From assembly GCA_052386675.1 (NCBI GenBank), contig JBQTJX010000029.1:62001-126000 (forward strand): DNA of 64,000 nucleotides, written 5' to 3'. This DNA comes from RBG-16-66-20 sp052386675 (GTDB lineage Bacteria > Pseudomonadota > Gammaproteobacteria > Burkholderiales > SG8-39). The position numbers and the translations under genes are program-made. The number at the start of each line of letters is the position of its first letter. Positions within the stretch are counted from its first letter, which is position 1. This document shows positions 1-8,242 of the stretch, piece after piece. Under the pieces are notes generated by a model. That model made no database searches, was not told where the DNA came from, and was given only the letters and a program-made list of their open reading frames with translations.

Positions 1-393
1 CTGCATGGCGCTTGTCTTGGCGTCGTGGCGGTCCTCCAGGTAGTTGATCGCAACGTCGTCGCTGGGCCAGCAGAAGGTCATCAGCGCGCCCTTGAAGCCG
101 ATGGCCTTCAGGTCGCGCTCGAGCTGCTCGTGGCGGTCGCGGATGATCTTCAGGTCGTTGTTGTAGCCGTGCACGAATATGAGCAGGTCGCCGCGCGCCT
201 GGTTGTGGCGGCGCTTGTCGCGGCCCCAGGTGGCGGCGGCGCGCAGTTCCTTCGTCCAGCGGCCCTCGGAGATCGCGTGCCTGGGCCTGGGCAGTTCGCC
301 CTTCGGGATCTTCAGGTACAGCGTGGGTCCGGGCTCGGGGATGAAGTTGCCGCCCTCGGTGTCGCGGGCGCAGAGCATGTAGGTGTAGTCCAT
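1..393 (-). CDS. alpha/beta hydrolase, DUF900-like (partial, C-terminus off window)
   Basis: The first 131 residues of a serine-hydrolase-like protein, cut by the left window edge. The motif FVHGYNND near residue 73 matches the oxyanion-hole HGY region of the DUF900/esterase-like alpha/beta hydrolases, and a CWPSDD stretch follows near residue 107. The catalytic Ser and His would lie beyond the edge. There is no signal peptide. The ATG at 393 has a clear AGGAGG ribosome site just upstream, which fixes the start. It lies 107 bp downstream of the dienelactone-hydrolase-like gene on the same strand, so it may be co-transcribed. The substrate is unknown. Confidence 0.7.
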   Translation of the reverse strand, partial: MDYTYMLCARDTEGGNFIPEPGPTLYLKIPKGELPRPRHAISEGRWTKELRAAATWGRDKRRHNQARGDLLIFVHGYNNDLKIIRDRHEQLERDLKAIGFKGALMTFCWPSDDVAINYLEDRHDAKTSAMQ

Positions 394-500
394 GGCGCGG
401 CCTCCTGCGGGAAGCGCTCAGGCTACTCCCGCATTGGGTCCCGCTTCCAGAAAATTGTGCGCGGTTGATCTGGAATCGAGATCGTCCAATCGCACCCGCG

Positions 501-1475
501 CTAGCGCCGCGCCAGCATCTCCCCCAACTGTCTGCGCACTTCCACGCGCGCAACTGCCGCCGCCTCCGCGCTTTCGGCCACCGTCGCGCCCCGCGTGACG
601 CAATCCCGGTTGCGCGCATCCACCAGCACCGGCCCGAGGATGGAGGCCACTTTCGGCGCGCACTTCGAGCCGTTGCGCACTTTCGGCAGGAAATGGTGCC
701 CGCGCGCCTGGTCGAAGGCGTGGTGCGCGCCGGGGTAGACGCGCATTTCGGCGTCCTGGCCGGCGGCCTTCAGCTGGGCGACCAGCGCGACGCAGGGGCC
801 CGCAGGGGTCCAGTCGTCGGCTTCGCCGGTGTGGATGCGCACCGGCGCGGAGACGCGGTAGCGCTCGGGGAACTCGGGGCCGCAGTTGGGGTAGAAGGGG
901 ATGAAGCCGCGGAACGCGGGCTCGCCCGCGGGCGCGTAGCGCTCGCGCGCCCAGGCGGTGGCGGCGAGCATCGTGAGCGCGCCGCCATGGGAGAAGCCCA
1001 TCAACGCGACGCGGTTGGTGTCCACCCGCGGGTGGCGCGCCAGCAGGCGCAGCGCGCCGTAGGCGTCGGGCACGCGCTGCAGGGGCGCGAGGCGCGCGGC
1101 ACCGGTGCACACTTCCTGGATGCCGCGCCCGGTGAAGCTGTCCAGCACCAGGGTGGCGTAGCCCCATTCGCGCAGTTGCGCGCCCCAGGCGCGCTCGGTG
1201 TTGCGGTTGCCGTTGCAGCCGTGCGCGAGCACCACCGCCGGGAACGGACCCGCGCCCGGCGGGAAGCGCAATTCGGCGGTGATCGCCTGCGGCGGCCCGG
1301 GGGAGAAGACGCGGCCGGCGCCCAGCGAAAAGGACTCCGGGATGTGGATGGTCACGGGGCCGTCGGCCGGGGGCGGCTCGGCGGCTGCAGGGGGAGGGGC
1401 CGGTGGTGTCTGCGCGCAGGCTGAGAGGACGAGGGCGGTGGCGATTGCGGCGACGTGAACGGGTCGAAAGGCCAT
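501..1475 (-). CDS. dienelactone hydrolase family lipoprotein
   Basis: A 324-residue secreted alpha/beta hydrolase. The N-terminus is a short lipoprotein signal with lipobox LSAC near residues 17-20, followed by a Pro/Ala-rich linker, so the enzyme is probably anchored in the envelope. The nucleophile sits in GFSHGG (Ser about 162). The acid is probably Asp in GEADDW and the base His in GAHHAF, giving the dienelactone-hydrolase-type triad. The oxyanion-side motif AHGCNG is present. It is the last gene of a likely three-gene leftward set behind an MFS transporter and an LLM flavin oxidoreductase, the latter ending 30 bp upstream. The substrate is not identifiable from sequence. Confidence 0.75.
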   Translation of the reverse strand: MAFRPVHVAAIATALVLSACAQTPPAPPPAAAEPPPADGPVTIHIPESFSLGAGRVFSPGPPQAITAELRFPPGAGPFPAVVLAHGCNGNRNTERAWGAQLREWGYATLVLDSFTGRGIQEVCTGAARLAPLQRVPDAYGALRLLARHPRVDTNRVALMGFSHGGALTMLAATAWARERYAPAGEPAFRGFIPFYPNCGPEFPERYRVSAPVRIHTGEADDWTPAGPCVALVAQLKAAGQDAEMRVYPGAHHAFDQARGHHFLPKVRNGSKCAPKVASILGPVLVDARNRDCVTRGATVAESAEAAAVARVEVRRQLGEMLARR

Positions 1476-1505
1476 GGCTGAACTGTGCGCCGATCCGCGG
1501 CTACG

Positions 1506-2510
1506 TCAAGCCCCGCCGAGCCCGAACGCCTCCGCCAGCCGCTCGTACGAAGCCATCCGCGACGCGTAGTCCCCGGTGATGGTGAGGATCATGATTTCGT
1601 CGGCCTGGAACTGCGCCGCGAGTTCCTCCAGCTTTGCCTTGCAGGTCGCCGCGCTGCCGAAAATCAGGCGCGGCCGCTGGCTGCGGATGTGCGCCAGTTC
1701 CGGTTCGGTGTAGCTGCGCGCCTCGGCCATTTCCACGGTCGGCACCGGGGTGTCCAGGTTGTAGGCCATTTCCAGCCTGCGCAGGTCCACCACCTTCGCC
1801 ATTCTTTCGCCTTCGGCGTCGGTCTCGCCGCAGGACACCGAGCAGCACAGCAGGGTGTGGGGCGCCGATTCCCGGGGCGAGGGCTGGAACTGGTCCTTGA
1901 AGTAGCGCATGACGGCGTCGCCGCCCTGAGCGTTGATGAAATGGGCGAAGGCGAAGCGCAGGCCCAGCTGCGCGGCGAGCACGCCGCTGTAGTCCGAGGA
2001 ACCGAGCAGCCACACCTGCGGCGCGCCCGGGCCTTCGGGTTGCAGGCGCACGCGCTTCGAGGGATGGTCCTCGGGCAGGTTGTTGTCCAGGTGAGCGACC
2101 AGCTCCCAGACGCGCTGCGGGAAATCATCCGCGGTGGGGAACTGGCCGCCGCCCACCGCGCGCGCGGTGCGCTGGTCGCCGCCCGGCGCGCGGCCGATCC
2201 CCAGGTCCACGCGCCCCGGGTACAGCGCCTCCAGCATCCGGAACACCTCGGCCACCTTGAAGGCGCTGTAGTAGGGCAGCAGCACGCCTCCGGAGCCGAT
2301 GCGGATGCGCCTGGTCTCCGCGCCCAGGCGCGCGAGCAGCACCTCGGGGCAGGGATCGGCGAGCGCCGCGATGGCGTGGTGCTCGGCAAGCCAGTAGCGG
2401 TGGAAGCCCAGTTCGTCCACGCGGCGCGCGAGCGCGAGGGTTTCCTGCAGTGCCTGCGCCGCGGAATGGCCGTGGATGATGGGGGACTGGTCGAGGACGG
2501 ACAGTTTCAT
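1506..2510 (-). CDS. LLM class flavin-dependent oxidoreductase (luciferase-like)
   Basis: A 334-residue cytoplasmic TIM-barrel protein of the bacterial-luciferase-like superfamily, MsnO8-like subgroup. Family hallmarks are the start LSVLDQSPI, the segment RYWLAEHHA near residue 45, GSGGVLLPYYSA near residue 80, and GRVDLGIGRAPG near residue 105. Such enzymes usually use reduced flavin and O2 to oxidise a small substrate, though many annotated members have no known substrate. Its ATG overlaps the stop of the upstream MFS gene (ATGA), so the two are probably translationally coupled. No flavin reductase lies nearby. Confidence 0.85.
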   Translation of the reverse strand: MKLSVLDQSPIIHGHSAAQALQETLALARRVDELGFHRYWLAEHHAIAALADPCPEVLLARLGAETRRIRIGSGGVLLPYYSAFKVAEVFRMLEALYPGRVDLGIGRAPGGDQRTARAVGGGQFPTADDFPQRVWELVAHLDNNLPEDHPSKRVRLQPEGPGAPQVWLLGSSDYSGVLAAQLGLRFAFAHFINAQGGDAVMRYFKDQFQPSPRESAPHTLLCCSVSCGETDAEGERMAKVVDLRRLEMAYNLDTPVPTVEMAEARSYTEPELAHIRSQRPRLIFGSAATCKAKLEELAAQFQADEIMILTITGDYASRMASYERLAEAFGLGGA

Positions 2511-3673
2511 GGTGCTGCCTTGGGGCCGGCGAAGGCCCATTGTCGTGTGAAAGCCACCGCGATGGCAGCGGTGAGGCCCAGCGCGCCGACCGCGTAGAAC
2601 CCGGCGACGAGGCCGAAGTATTGCGCGACGAAGCCCATGAGCAGCGGCGTGCTGAGGTGCGAGAGGCCCCAGCCCATCCCGCCCAGGGCCATGGCCGAGC
2701 CGCGCTTTTCCACCGGCACCGCCTCGGCCATGGTGATCTGGAAATACACCGTCATCAGGCCCGAGCCCGCGCCCACGGCGAACAGCAGGAAGCCGAGCGG
2801 CCCCCAGTGGGTGAAGAGCGGCGTCAGCCCCACACCCAGCGCCACCATGATTCCGGCGTACACCGGCCAGGGGCTGGCGGCCCCGGTGCGGATGAATTTC
2901 GCCATCACCAGGCCGGCGGCGATGCCGCCCACGGCGCGCAGCGTGACCAGCAGCCCGGAGGATTCCTCGCCGTAGCCCAGCGCCTGCAGGAGCAGCGGGT
3001 AGAAGGAAATGGTGAGCGAGAAGGGCAGCGCCGAGAGGTAGGCGCACATCACGGCGTAATACAGGATGCGCGAGCGCAGCAGCGGCGCGAAGTTGGCAAA
3101 CAGCCCTTGTCCGGCCTCCCGCTTGCGGGGCGCCTGCGGCGTCCACAGGCCGACCACGGCCGCCGCGAGGCCGATGGCCGCGAGCATCACCAGCGCCGCC
3201 TGGAACCCGCCCAGCGCGAGCACGAACCCGGCGGAGGCGTTGCCCAGGATGTGCCCGACGTTGGTGACTGCGTTCAGGCGCCCGGCCTGCACGCCGCGGT
3301 CCCCGGGCAGCTCCGCGGCAATGGACCAGTTGGCCGGCCAGAACGAGGCCCGCGACAGCACCAGCACGGACTGCGCCGCCATCAGTTCCCAGTAGCCCTG
3401 CGCGAACATGAGCTGCATCGCGGCCACGGCCATGACGAGGGCGGAGGCGATCATCACTTTCTTGCCGCCGAAGCGGTCCACGTAGGCGCCGCCGACGACG
3501 TTGATCACGATCTGCGCCACCACTGGCGCCGAGAACAGCGTCCCGATCTCGGCCGGCGACAGGCCCTGGTGGTGGGCATACAGGGGCACCACCAGCCAGG
3601 TCATCCCCAGGCCGTAGTTCCAGGTGAGCGAGGATAGGAAGAAAGGCAGATGCGTGAAGGCCGGAGAGCGCAT
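2507..3673 (-). CDS. MFS transporter
   Basis: A 388-residue major-facilitator protein with about 12 predicted membrane segments. The conserved loop after TM2 reads DRFGGKKVM near residue 62, and TM1 carries LTWNYGLGMTW. The ATG at 3673 (MRSPAFTH) is chosen because family members begin just before TM1. A longer frame to 3937 would run into the divergent DUF1223 gene and add a hydrophilic tail. It is the first gene of a leftward set with an LLM oxidoreductase and a secreted hydrolase. The cargo is unknown. Drug or metabolite efflux is one possibility, but nothing in the sequence decides it. Confidence 0.85.
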   Translation of the reverse strand: MRSPAFTHLPFFLSSLTWNYGLGMTWLVVPLYAHHQGLSPAEIGTLFSAPVVAQIVINVVGGAYVDRFGGKKVMIASALVMAVAAMQLMFAQGYWELMAAQSVLVLSRASFWPANWSIAAELPGDRGVQAGRLNAVTNVGHILGNASAGFVLALGGFQAALVMLAAIGLAAAVVGLWTPQAPRKREAGQGLFANFAPLLRSRILYYAVMCAYLSALPFSLTISFYPLLLQALGYGEESSGLLVTLRAVGGIAAGLVMAKFIRTGAASPWPVYAGIMVALGVGLTPLFTHWGPLGFLLFAVGAGSGLMTVYFQITMAEAVPVEKRGSAMALGGMGWGLSHLSTPLLMGFVAQYFGLVAGFYAVGALGLTAAIAVAFTRQWAFAGPKAAP

Positions 3674-3743
3674 GGGCCGCCGATTATCGGTCCCGGGCGT
3701 AAGCTGGAGGCGCCCGTTTCGACCCATGGAGGTGAACCCGTCC

Positions 3744-4532
3744 ATGCGCCATGTCCTTGCCGTACTCCTTGCGTTCCTGGGACTCCCCGCCCAGGCCCAG
3801 TCGCCGTCCTGCAGCGCCCGGTCACAGGCGGGCACCACGGCGCTGGTGGAGCTGTACACGTCTGAGGGCTGCGATTCCTGCCCACCGGCGGACCGGTGGC
3901 TCTCCTCGCTTGGGGAGAAGGGCCTCGTCCCCGGCAAGGTGGTCCCGATCGCGCTGCACGTGGACTACTGGGACTACATCGGCTGGAAGGACCCGTATGC
4001 GAGGCCCGAATTCACCCTGCGCCAGCGCCTGCACGCGCAGTTGAAGCGCTCGCGACTGGTCTACACCCCGCAGGTCATCCTGCAGGGGCAGGATTTCCGG
4101 GGGTGGGCAGGCAGGGATACGGGGGCCTTCGAGCGGGAGCTGGCCCGGATCAACGCCCGGCCGGCGGCGGCCCGCATCAGCCTTGCGATCGCGCCCGGGC
4201 GCGCCGGGGCGCTCGAGGTGGAGGCCGAGGCCGAGGTGCTGGACTCGGCCCAGCGGGCGGACGCAGCCTTGTACCTGGCCACCTACGAGAACAGGCTTCG
4301 CTCGGAAGTCCGGGCCGGGGAGAACCGGGGCAGGACCCTGCCGCATGATTTCGTGGCCTTCGAGTGGCAGGGACCCCTGGCCCTCGGGGCCTCCGGGAAA
4401 CTGCGCGACCGGCGTTCGTTACCCCTTCTTCCGAAAGCCAATCCCGCCCATTCCGGAGTGGTCGCTTTCGTCCAGAACCGCGCCAGCGGGGAGGTCCTGC
4501 AGGCCTTGATGCGTCCGGCCTGTCTCCCCTGA
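3744..4532 (+). CDS. secreted DUF1223 protein (thioredoxin-like)
   Basis: A 262-residue exported protein. A signal peptide (MRHVLAVLLAFLGLPAQAQ) is followed by a thioredoxin-fold-like core with ELYTSEGCDSCPPAD near residue 40, whose CxxC pair is typical of DUF1223 proteins. HVDYWDYIGWKD near residue 78 is a second family hallmark. The start at 3744 is chosen over in-frame starts at 3624 and 3726 because GGAGGTG at 3728-3734 lies 9 nt upstream and the signal peptide begins here. It is divergent from the MFS gene. The family has no established function; a periplasmic thiol or redox role is only an inference from the CxxC. Confidence 0.8.
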   Translation: MRHVLAVLLAFLGLPAQAQSPSCSARSQAGTTALVELYTSEGCDSCPPADRWLSSLGEKGLVPGKVVPIALHVDYWDYIGWKDPYARPEFTLRQRLHAQLKRSRLVYTPQVILQGQDFRGWAGRDTGAFERELARINARPAAARISLAIAPGRAGALEVEAEAEVLDSAQRADAALYLATYENRLRSEVRAGENRGRTLPHDFVAFEWQGPLALGASGKLRDRRSLPLLPKANPAHSGVVAFVQNRASGEVLQALMRPACLP

Positions 4533-4592
4533 TTCGGGTATATTCCCTTCGGCCCGGCCACAAAAACAGCCCCAAGGGACAGGGACGGCGAC

Positions 4593-5708
4593 ATGCACGC
4601 AACCCAGATCCGCCAGAAAGACGGGATTTTCTATTTCGTCAGCTACAAGGCGAAGGATCTCCTTGCCAGGGTCCGGTTCATCAGCCGGTTCTACGGCGAG
4701 GGCGAGGAGATCGCCGCCTCCCGGGTGTCCCAGGACGACGACATCGCGCAATTCATCTCCCGTATCGAGCGTACGGACTCTGCCTTCCAGCGCGGCCTGT
4801 CGCGCGCCAAGGTGCGCCAGCTCACCAATTTCTACGAGACCGCGGTGTCGCAGCCCGCGATCCCGGGCACGGTGCTCCTGTTCACGCACGAGAAGCTGCA
4901 GTTCCGCGCCAACGGAGACGGGTCGGGCAGCCTCTCGGAGCCCAGCGGCAAGTTCCTCATCATCGACGGCCAGCACCGCCTGGCGGCGCTGCACTTCTAC
5001 AACCAGGAACGCCCGCAGGACGCCGCCACCATCAGCGTGCCCTGCGTCATCTTCGACGGCCGCAGCGAGGACTTCGCCGCGGAGATGTTCGTCATCATCA
5101 ATTCCACGCCGACGCGCATCAACAAGTCGCACCTCATCGACCTGTACGAGCGCGTGTCCTGGGCGGCGCCGGACCGCAAGTTCGCCGCGCGCCTGGTGGA
5201 GAAGCTCTACAGCGAGGGCGACAGCCCGCTGCGCTACCGCATCAACCGCCTGGGCGGCCGCAGCCAGCGCGACAAGTGGGTGCTGCAGGCGGAGCTGTTC
5301 AACGAGATCCACCGCTGGGTGCGCGGCAAGTGGCGCTCCATCCAGCTGGCCGGCGGCAGTTCCAGGGAAGTGCCGCGCTACTACGGCATGGTGCGCGACT
5401 TCTTCAAGGCCTCGAAGAACGTGTTTGGCGAGGCCTGGGGGAAGGACGGCTACATGGTCACCAAGCCGGTGACCATCAAGGCCATGATCCGCGTCTGCGC
5501 GGACCTCTCGCGCGAGGACGGCGACAAGGAAGACGGGCGCCTCGCGCGCTGGGAGCAGCGCCTCGCGCCCTGGCGCGCGATGGCCGCCATGTTCCGCGAC
5601 GACGGCTTCTACGAGCGCTTCCCCGCCAAGGGCGAAGTCGAGCGCGTCGCCCGGGTGCACCGCGACCTGGCCAAGGCCGCGGGCATCGAAGTCAGCAAGA
5701 AAACCTGA
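4593..5708 (+). CDS. DGQHR domain-containing protein
   Basis: A 371-residue protein with the eponymous DGQHR motif at residues 125-129 inside FLIIDGQHRLAALHF, and a second conserved stretch FVIINSTPTRINKSH near residue 168. The family includes DndB, the regulator of phosphorothioate DNA modification, but this gene has no dnd, helicase, methylase or nuclease neighbour, so it is an orphan member of unknown role. There is no membrane segment or signal. A TATATT at 4539-4544 could serve as a -10 element; no good -35 is visible. The gene ends 16 bp before a long hairpin repeat. Base composition is not obviously different from its neighbours. Confidence 0.8.
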   Translation: MHATQIRQKDGIFYFVSYKAKDLLARVRFISRFYGEGEEIAASRVSQDDDIAQFISRIERTDSAFQRGLSRAKVRQLTNFYETAVSQPAIPGTVLLFTHEKLQFRANGDGSGSLSEPSGKFLIIDGQHRLAALHFYNQERPQDAATISVPCVIFDGRSEDFAAEMFVIINSTPTRINKSHLIDLYERVSWAAPDRKFAARLVEKLYSEGDSPLRYRINRLGGRSQRDKWVLQAELFNEIHRWVRGKWRSIQLAGGSSREVPRYYGMVRDFFKASKNVFGEAWGKDGYMVTKPVTIKAMIRVCADLSREDGDKEDGRLARWEQRLAPWRAMAAMFRDDGFYERFPAKGEVERVARVHRDLAKAAGIEVSKKT

Positions 5709-5724
5709 AGAATAATCAGAAAAT

Positions 5725-5781
5725 AATCAGGGACAGACCACGATATTCCGCAGAGCGGAATATCGTGGTCTGTCCCTGATT
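5725..5781. repeat. REP-like hairpin repeat, 27-bp arms
   Basis: A perfect inverted repeat with 27-bp arms (5725-5751 and 5755-5781) around a 3-nt loop, lying between two convergent genes. The core CAGGGACAGACCACG recurs with one change (CAGGGACGGACCACG) at 41731-41745 and in opposite orientation at 42341-42355. That makes it a dispersed element rather than a chance terminator. It probably also stops transcription from both sides. No RAYT-type transposase is visible in the window. Confidence 0.85.
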
Positions 5782-5788
5782 TCCTGAT

Positions 5789-6949
5789 TTACTGGGTCAG
5801 GTCGCTCTCGGCGTAGCCGAGTTCGGCCAGGATGGCGCGGGTGTGGGCGCCCAGCGCCGGCACGGCGTCCATGCGCGGCTCGAAGCCATCGAGGTTGAAC
5901 GGCGGCTTGAGGGCGTCGAAATTCCCCGACGGACCGCCCACCGACACATGCCGACCACGCGCCTGCATCTGCGGGTGCGACCAGAACGAGGGCATGTCGC
6001 GCAGTTCGGCATTGGCGATGTCGGCCTGTTCCAGGCGCCGGACGACCTCGGCGGAATCGATGGCGCCGAACACGCGGTGGATCTCGGCATGCATGGCCTC
6101 GCGGTTCGCGGCGCGCGCCGGGCCGCTGGCGAATCGCGGGTCCTTCGCGAGGCCGGCATCGCCCAGTACCACCTCGCAGAAACGCGCGAATTCGCGCTCG
6201 TTCTGGATGGAGAGGAACACGCTCTTGCCGTCCCTTGCGGTGAAGGGCCCGTAGGGCACGATGGTGGCGTGGTAGGCGCCCGAACGCGGCGGCGCGACGC
6301 CGCCGCCCATGGTGAAGTGCGCCGGGAAACCCATCCACTCGCCCAGCGACTCGAACATGGTGATGTCCAGCGTGGCGCCCACGCCTTCGCGCTCGCGCCT
6401 GAGCAGCGCAGCGAGGATGGAGGAGAAGGCGTACATCCCGGCGGCGATGTCCGCCACCGGGATGCCCGCCTTCGCGGGGGAATCCGGCGACCCGGTCACC
6501 GATAAAAGGCCGGCCTCGCATTGCACCAGCAGGTCGTATGCCTTTTTTTGCGCGTAGGGTCCCGCCGGACCGTAGCCGGAAATGCCGCACCAGATGAGCC
6601 TGGGATACTTCGCGCGCAGGGTTTCGGCCCCCAGTCCCAGCCGTTCCGCTGCGCCGGGCGCCAGGTTCTGCACGAACACGTCCGCCTTCGAAATGAGGCG
6701 GTCCAGGATCTCCTGTGCTTTCGGGTGCTTCACGTCGAGCGCCAGGCTTTCCTTGGAGCGGTTGACCCAGACGAAGTGCGAAGACTGTCCGTTCACCGTG
6801 GTGTCGTACTTGCGCGCCGCGTCGCCAACCTCCGGCCGTTCGATCTTGATCACGCGCGCGCCCAGTTCGGCCAGTTGCCGGGTGCAGAACGGGCCGGCGA
6901 TGACCTGCTCCAGTCCGATGACCGTTATTCCCTCGAGCGGGCGCTTCAC
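5789..6949 (-). CDS. CaiB/BaiF (class III) CoA-transferase
   Basis: A 386-residue cytoplasmic CoA-transferase. The N-terminus PLEGITVIGLEQVIAGP, the block VWVNRSKESLALD near residue 61, and IPVADIAAG with the likely CoA-accepting Asp167 are all family hallmarks. Class III enzymes move CoA between organic acids. The start is GTG at 6949: it shares bases with the stop of the upstream hydratase-like gene (GTGA), and the protein begins at the expected family position. A longer open frame upstream lies antisense-like across that gene and is rejected. Pairing with a hydratase suggests catabolism of an unsaturated or keto acid, but the substrate is unresolved. Confidence 0.88.
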   Translation of the reverse strand: MKRPLEGITVIGLEQVIAGPFCTRQLAELGARVIKIERPEVGDAARKYDTTVNGQSSHFVWVNRSKESLALDVKHPKAQEILDRLISKADVFVQNLAPGAAERLGLGAETLRAKYPRLIWCGISGYGPAGPYAQKKAYDLLVQCEAGLLSVTGSPDSPAKAGIPVADIAAGMYAFSSILAALLRREREGVGATLDITMFESLGEWMGFPAHFTMGGGVAPPRSGAYHATIVPYGPFTARDGKSVFLSIQNEREFARFCEVVLGDAGLAKDPRFASGPARAANREAMHAEIHRVFGAIDSAEVVRRLEQADIANAELRDMPSFWSHPQMQARGRHVSVGGPSGNFDALKPPFNLDGFEPRMDAVPALGAHTRAILAELGYAESDLTQ

Positions 6950-7749
6950 GCGAATTCGATGGTGAGTCCGCGCAGCGCGAAGCCGTGCAGGTCGGTGGAC
7001 CAGACTTCGCCCGCCTTCACGGGATGCGCGTCCGTGAGCGTGCCGGTGCTGATGATCTCGCCCGCCCGCAACGGCGTCGCGTCGCCTTGCCTGGAAACCA
7101 CATCCACGAAGTGCGCCAGCGCCATGAGCGGGCTGTCGAGCACGTTCGAGCCGATGCCGCGGTCGCGCACCTCGCCGTTGCAGGCGAGCGCCACCTTGAG
7201 GAAAGGCAGCGCGGCGGCGAGGCCGTTGATGCGCCCGACCTCCACCGGCGTGCCCAGGACCAGGCGCCCGTGCAGGCCGTTGTCGGCGGTGCAGTCGGCG
7301 AGGCTCATTTTCCATTCCGGGTGGTGGCATTGCACGATTTCCACCGAATGCGCGACCCATTCGATGGCGGCAAGCAGCGCCTCGGGGTTCCTGGTGACCG
7401 GCGGCGCCGCCTTCAGCTTGAAGCAGATCTCGGGCTCGATGCGCGGCTGCGCCAACCCGGCGAGCGGCACCACGGCGCGGTTGTCCGTCGCCTGGATGAA
7501 GCTGCGGTCGTACACCGTGCCCCAGATGGGCTCGTGGACACCATACCGTTCCCAGAGGGTGCGGTTGGTGAAGCCGATCTTTCGGCCCACCGGGCGCCAG
7601 CCGGCGGCGAGCCGCCGGTCGTGCAGTTGTCGCGCTGCAGCGTAGCCGGAGGCCGGGGTAAACGACGGGTCCCGGGCGGTGAAAGCGGCGGCGAGGCCGG
7701 CGCGGGCGTGCAATTCGGCGAGTTCGCTCGCCACAGTGTCGGCATCCAT
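6946..7749 (-). CDS. 2-keto-4-pentenoate hydratase / fumarylacetoacetase-family protein
   Basis: A 267-residue cytoplasmic enzyme of the MhpD/XylJ hydratase family. Motifs include GRKIGFTN near residue 54, the acidic metal-site segment RIEPEICFK near residue 103, and LADCTADNGLHGRLVLG near residue 150. Such enzymes hydrate 2-hydroxy-dienoates at the end of aromatic meta-cleavage routes or decarboxylate related oxo acids. No ring-cleavage dioxygenase is nearby. It is the first gene of a two-gene leftward operon with the CoA-transferase and is divergent from nfeD, with only 30 bp between them. That space must hold both promoters or overlap them. Confidence 0.82.
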   Translation of the reverse strand: MDADTVASELAELHARAGLAAAFTARDPSFTPASGYAAARQLHDRRLAAGWRPVGRKIGFTNRTLWERYGVHEPIWGTVYDRSFIQATDNRAVVPLAGLAQPRIEPEICFKLKAAPPVTRNPEALLAAIEWVAHSVEIVQCHHPEWKMSLADCTADNGLHGRLVLGTPVEVGRINGLAAALPFLKVALACNGEVRDRGIGSNVLDSPLMALAHFVDVVSRQGDATPLRAGEIISTGTLTDAHPVKAGEVWSTDLHGFALRGLTIEFA

Positions 7750-7779
7750 GGTCGGGCGATTCTAAATTAGACTAGGCGC

Positions 7780-8217
7780 ATGAACGGCGAACTCGACCCC
7801 TCCCTGGCCTGGGCGATTCTCGGCCTGACGCTGGTGATCATCGAGATGGTCTCCGGCACCTTCTACCTGCTCATGCTTGGCGTGGCCGCCTTTGGCGCCG
7901 CCGCCGCGGCGTGGTTCGGCCAGGACCTGCCGGTGCAGGCGCTGATCGCCGCGGCCATCGCCGCCGCGGGCTGCTACTGGGTGCACGCCTACCGCGTTCG
8001 CAATGCTGCCTCGCAGATGCCGCACATCGATGCCGGACAGCCGGCCAACTTCGAATCCTGGGTCGACGAGGGCGCGCGCCTTGCGAAGGTGCGCTACCGC
8101 GGCGCGAGCTGGGATGCGCTGGTCGAAGGCGAGGGCTCGCCGCAGGGCGGCACCCTGCTCTATGTGCAGTCCGCCAGCGGCAACACGCTGAAAGTCACCG
8201 CCCGACGCCCGGGCTGA
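7780..8217 (+). CDS. NfeD family membrane protein
   Basis: A 145-residue short-form NfeD protein. Two or three hydrophobic segments (about residues 10-30, 32-48 and 50-67) are followed by a soluble C-terminal OB-fold (about 85-143) with ARVRYRGASWDA-like strands. Short NfeD proteins partner with stomatin/flotillin-type SPFH proteins in membrane microdomains, and the next gene is exactly such a protein, starting 25 bp later. The peptidase domain of long NfeD forms is absent. The start ATG lies just after TM1's hydrophilic lead. Regulation is not apparent. Confidence 0.85.
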   Translation: MNGELDPSLAWAILGLTLVIIEMVSGTFYLLMLGVAAFGAAAAAWFGQDLPVQALIAAAIAAAGCYWVHAYRVRNAASQMPHIDAGQPANFESWVDEGARLAKVRYRGASWDALVEGEGSPQGGTLLYVQSASGNTLKVTARRPG

Positions 8218-8242
8218 GCAGTTTCACCAGGAGGGGTTCCCG

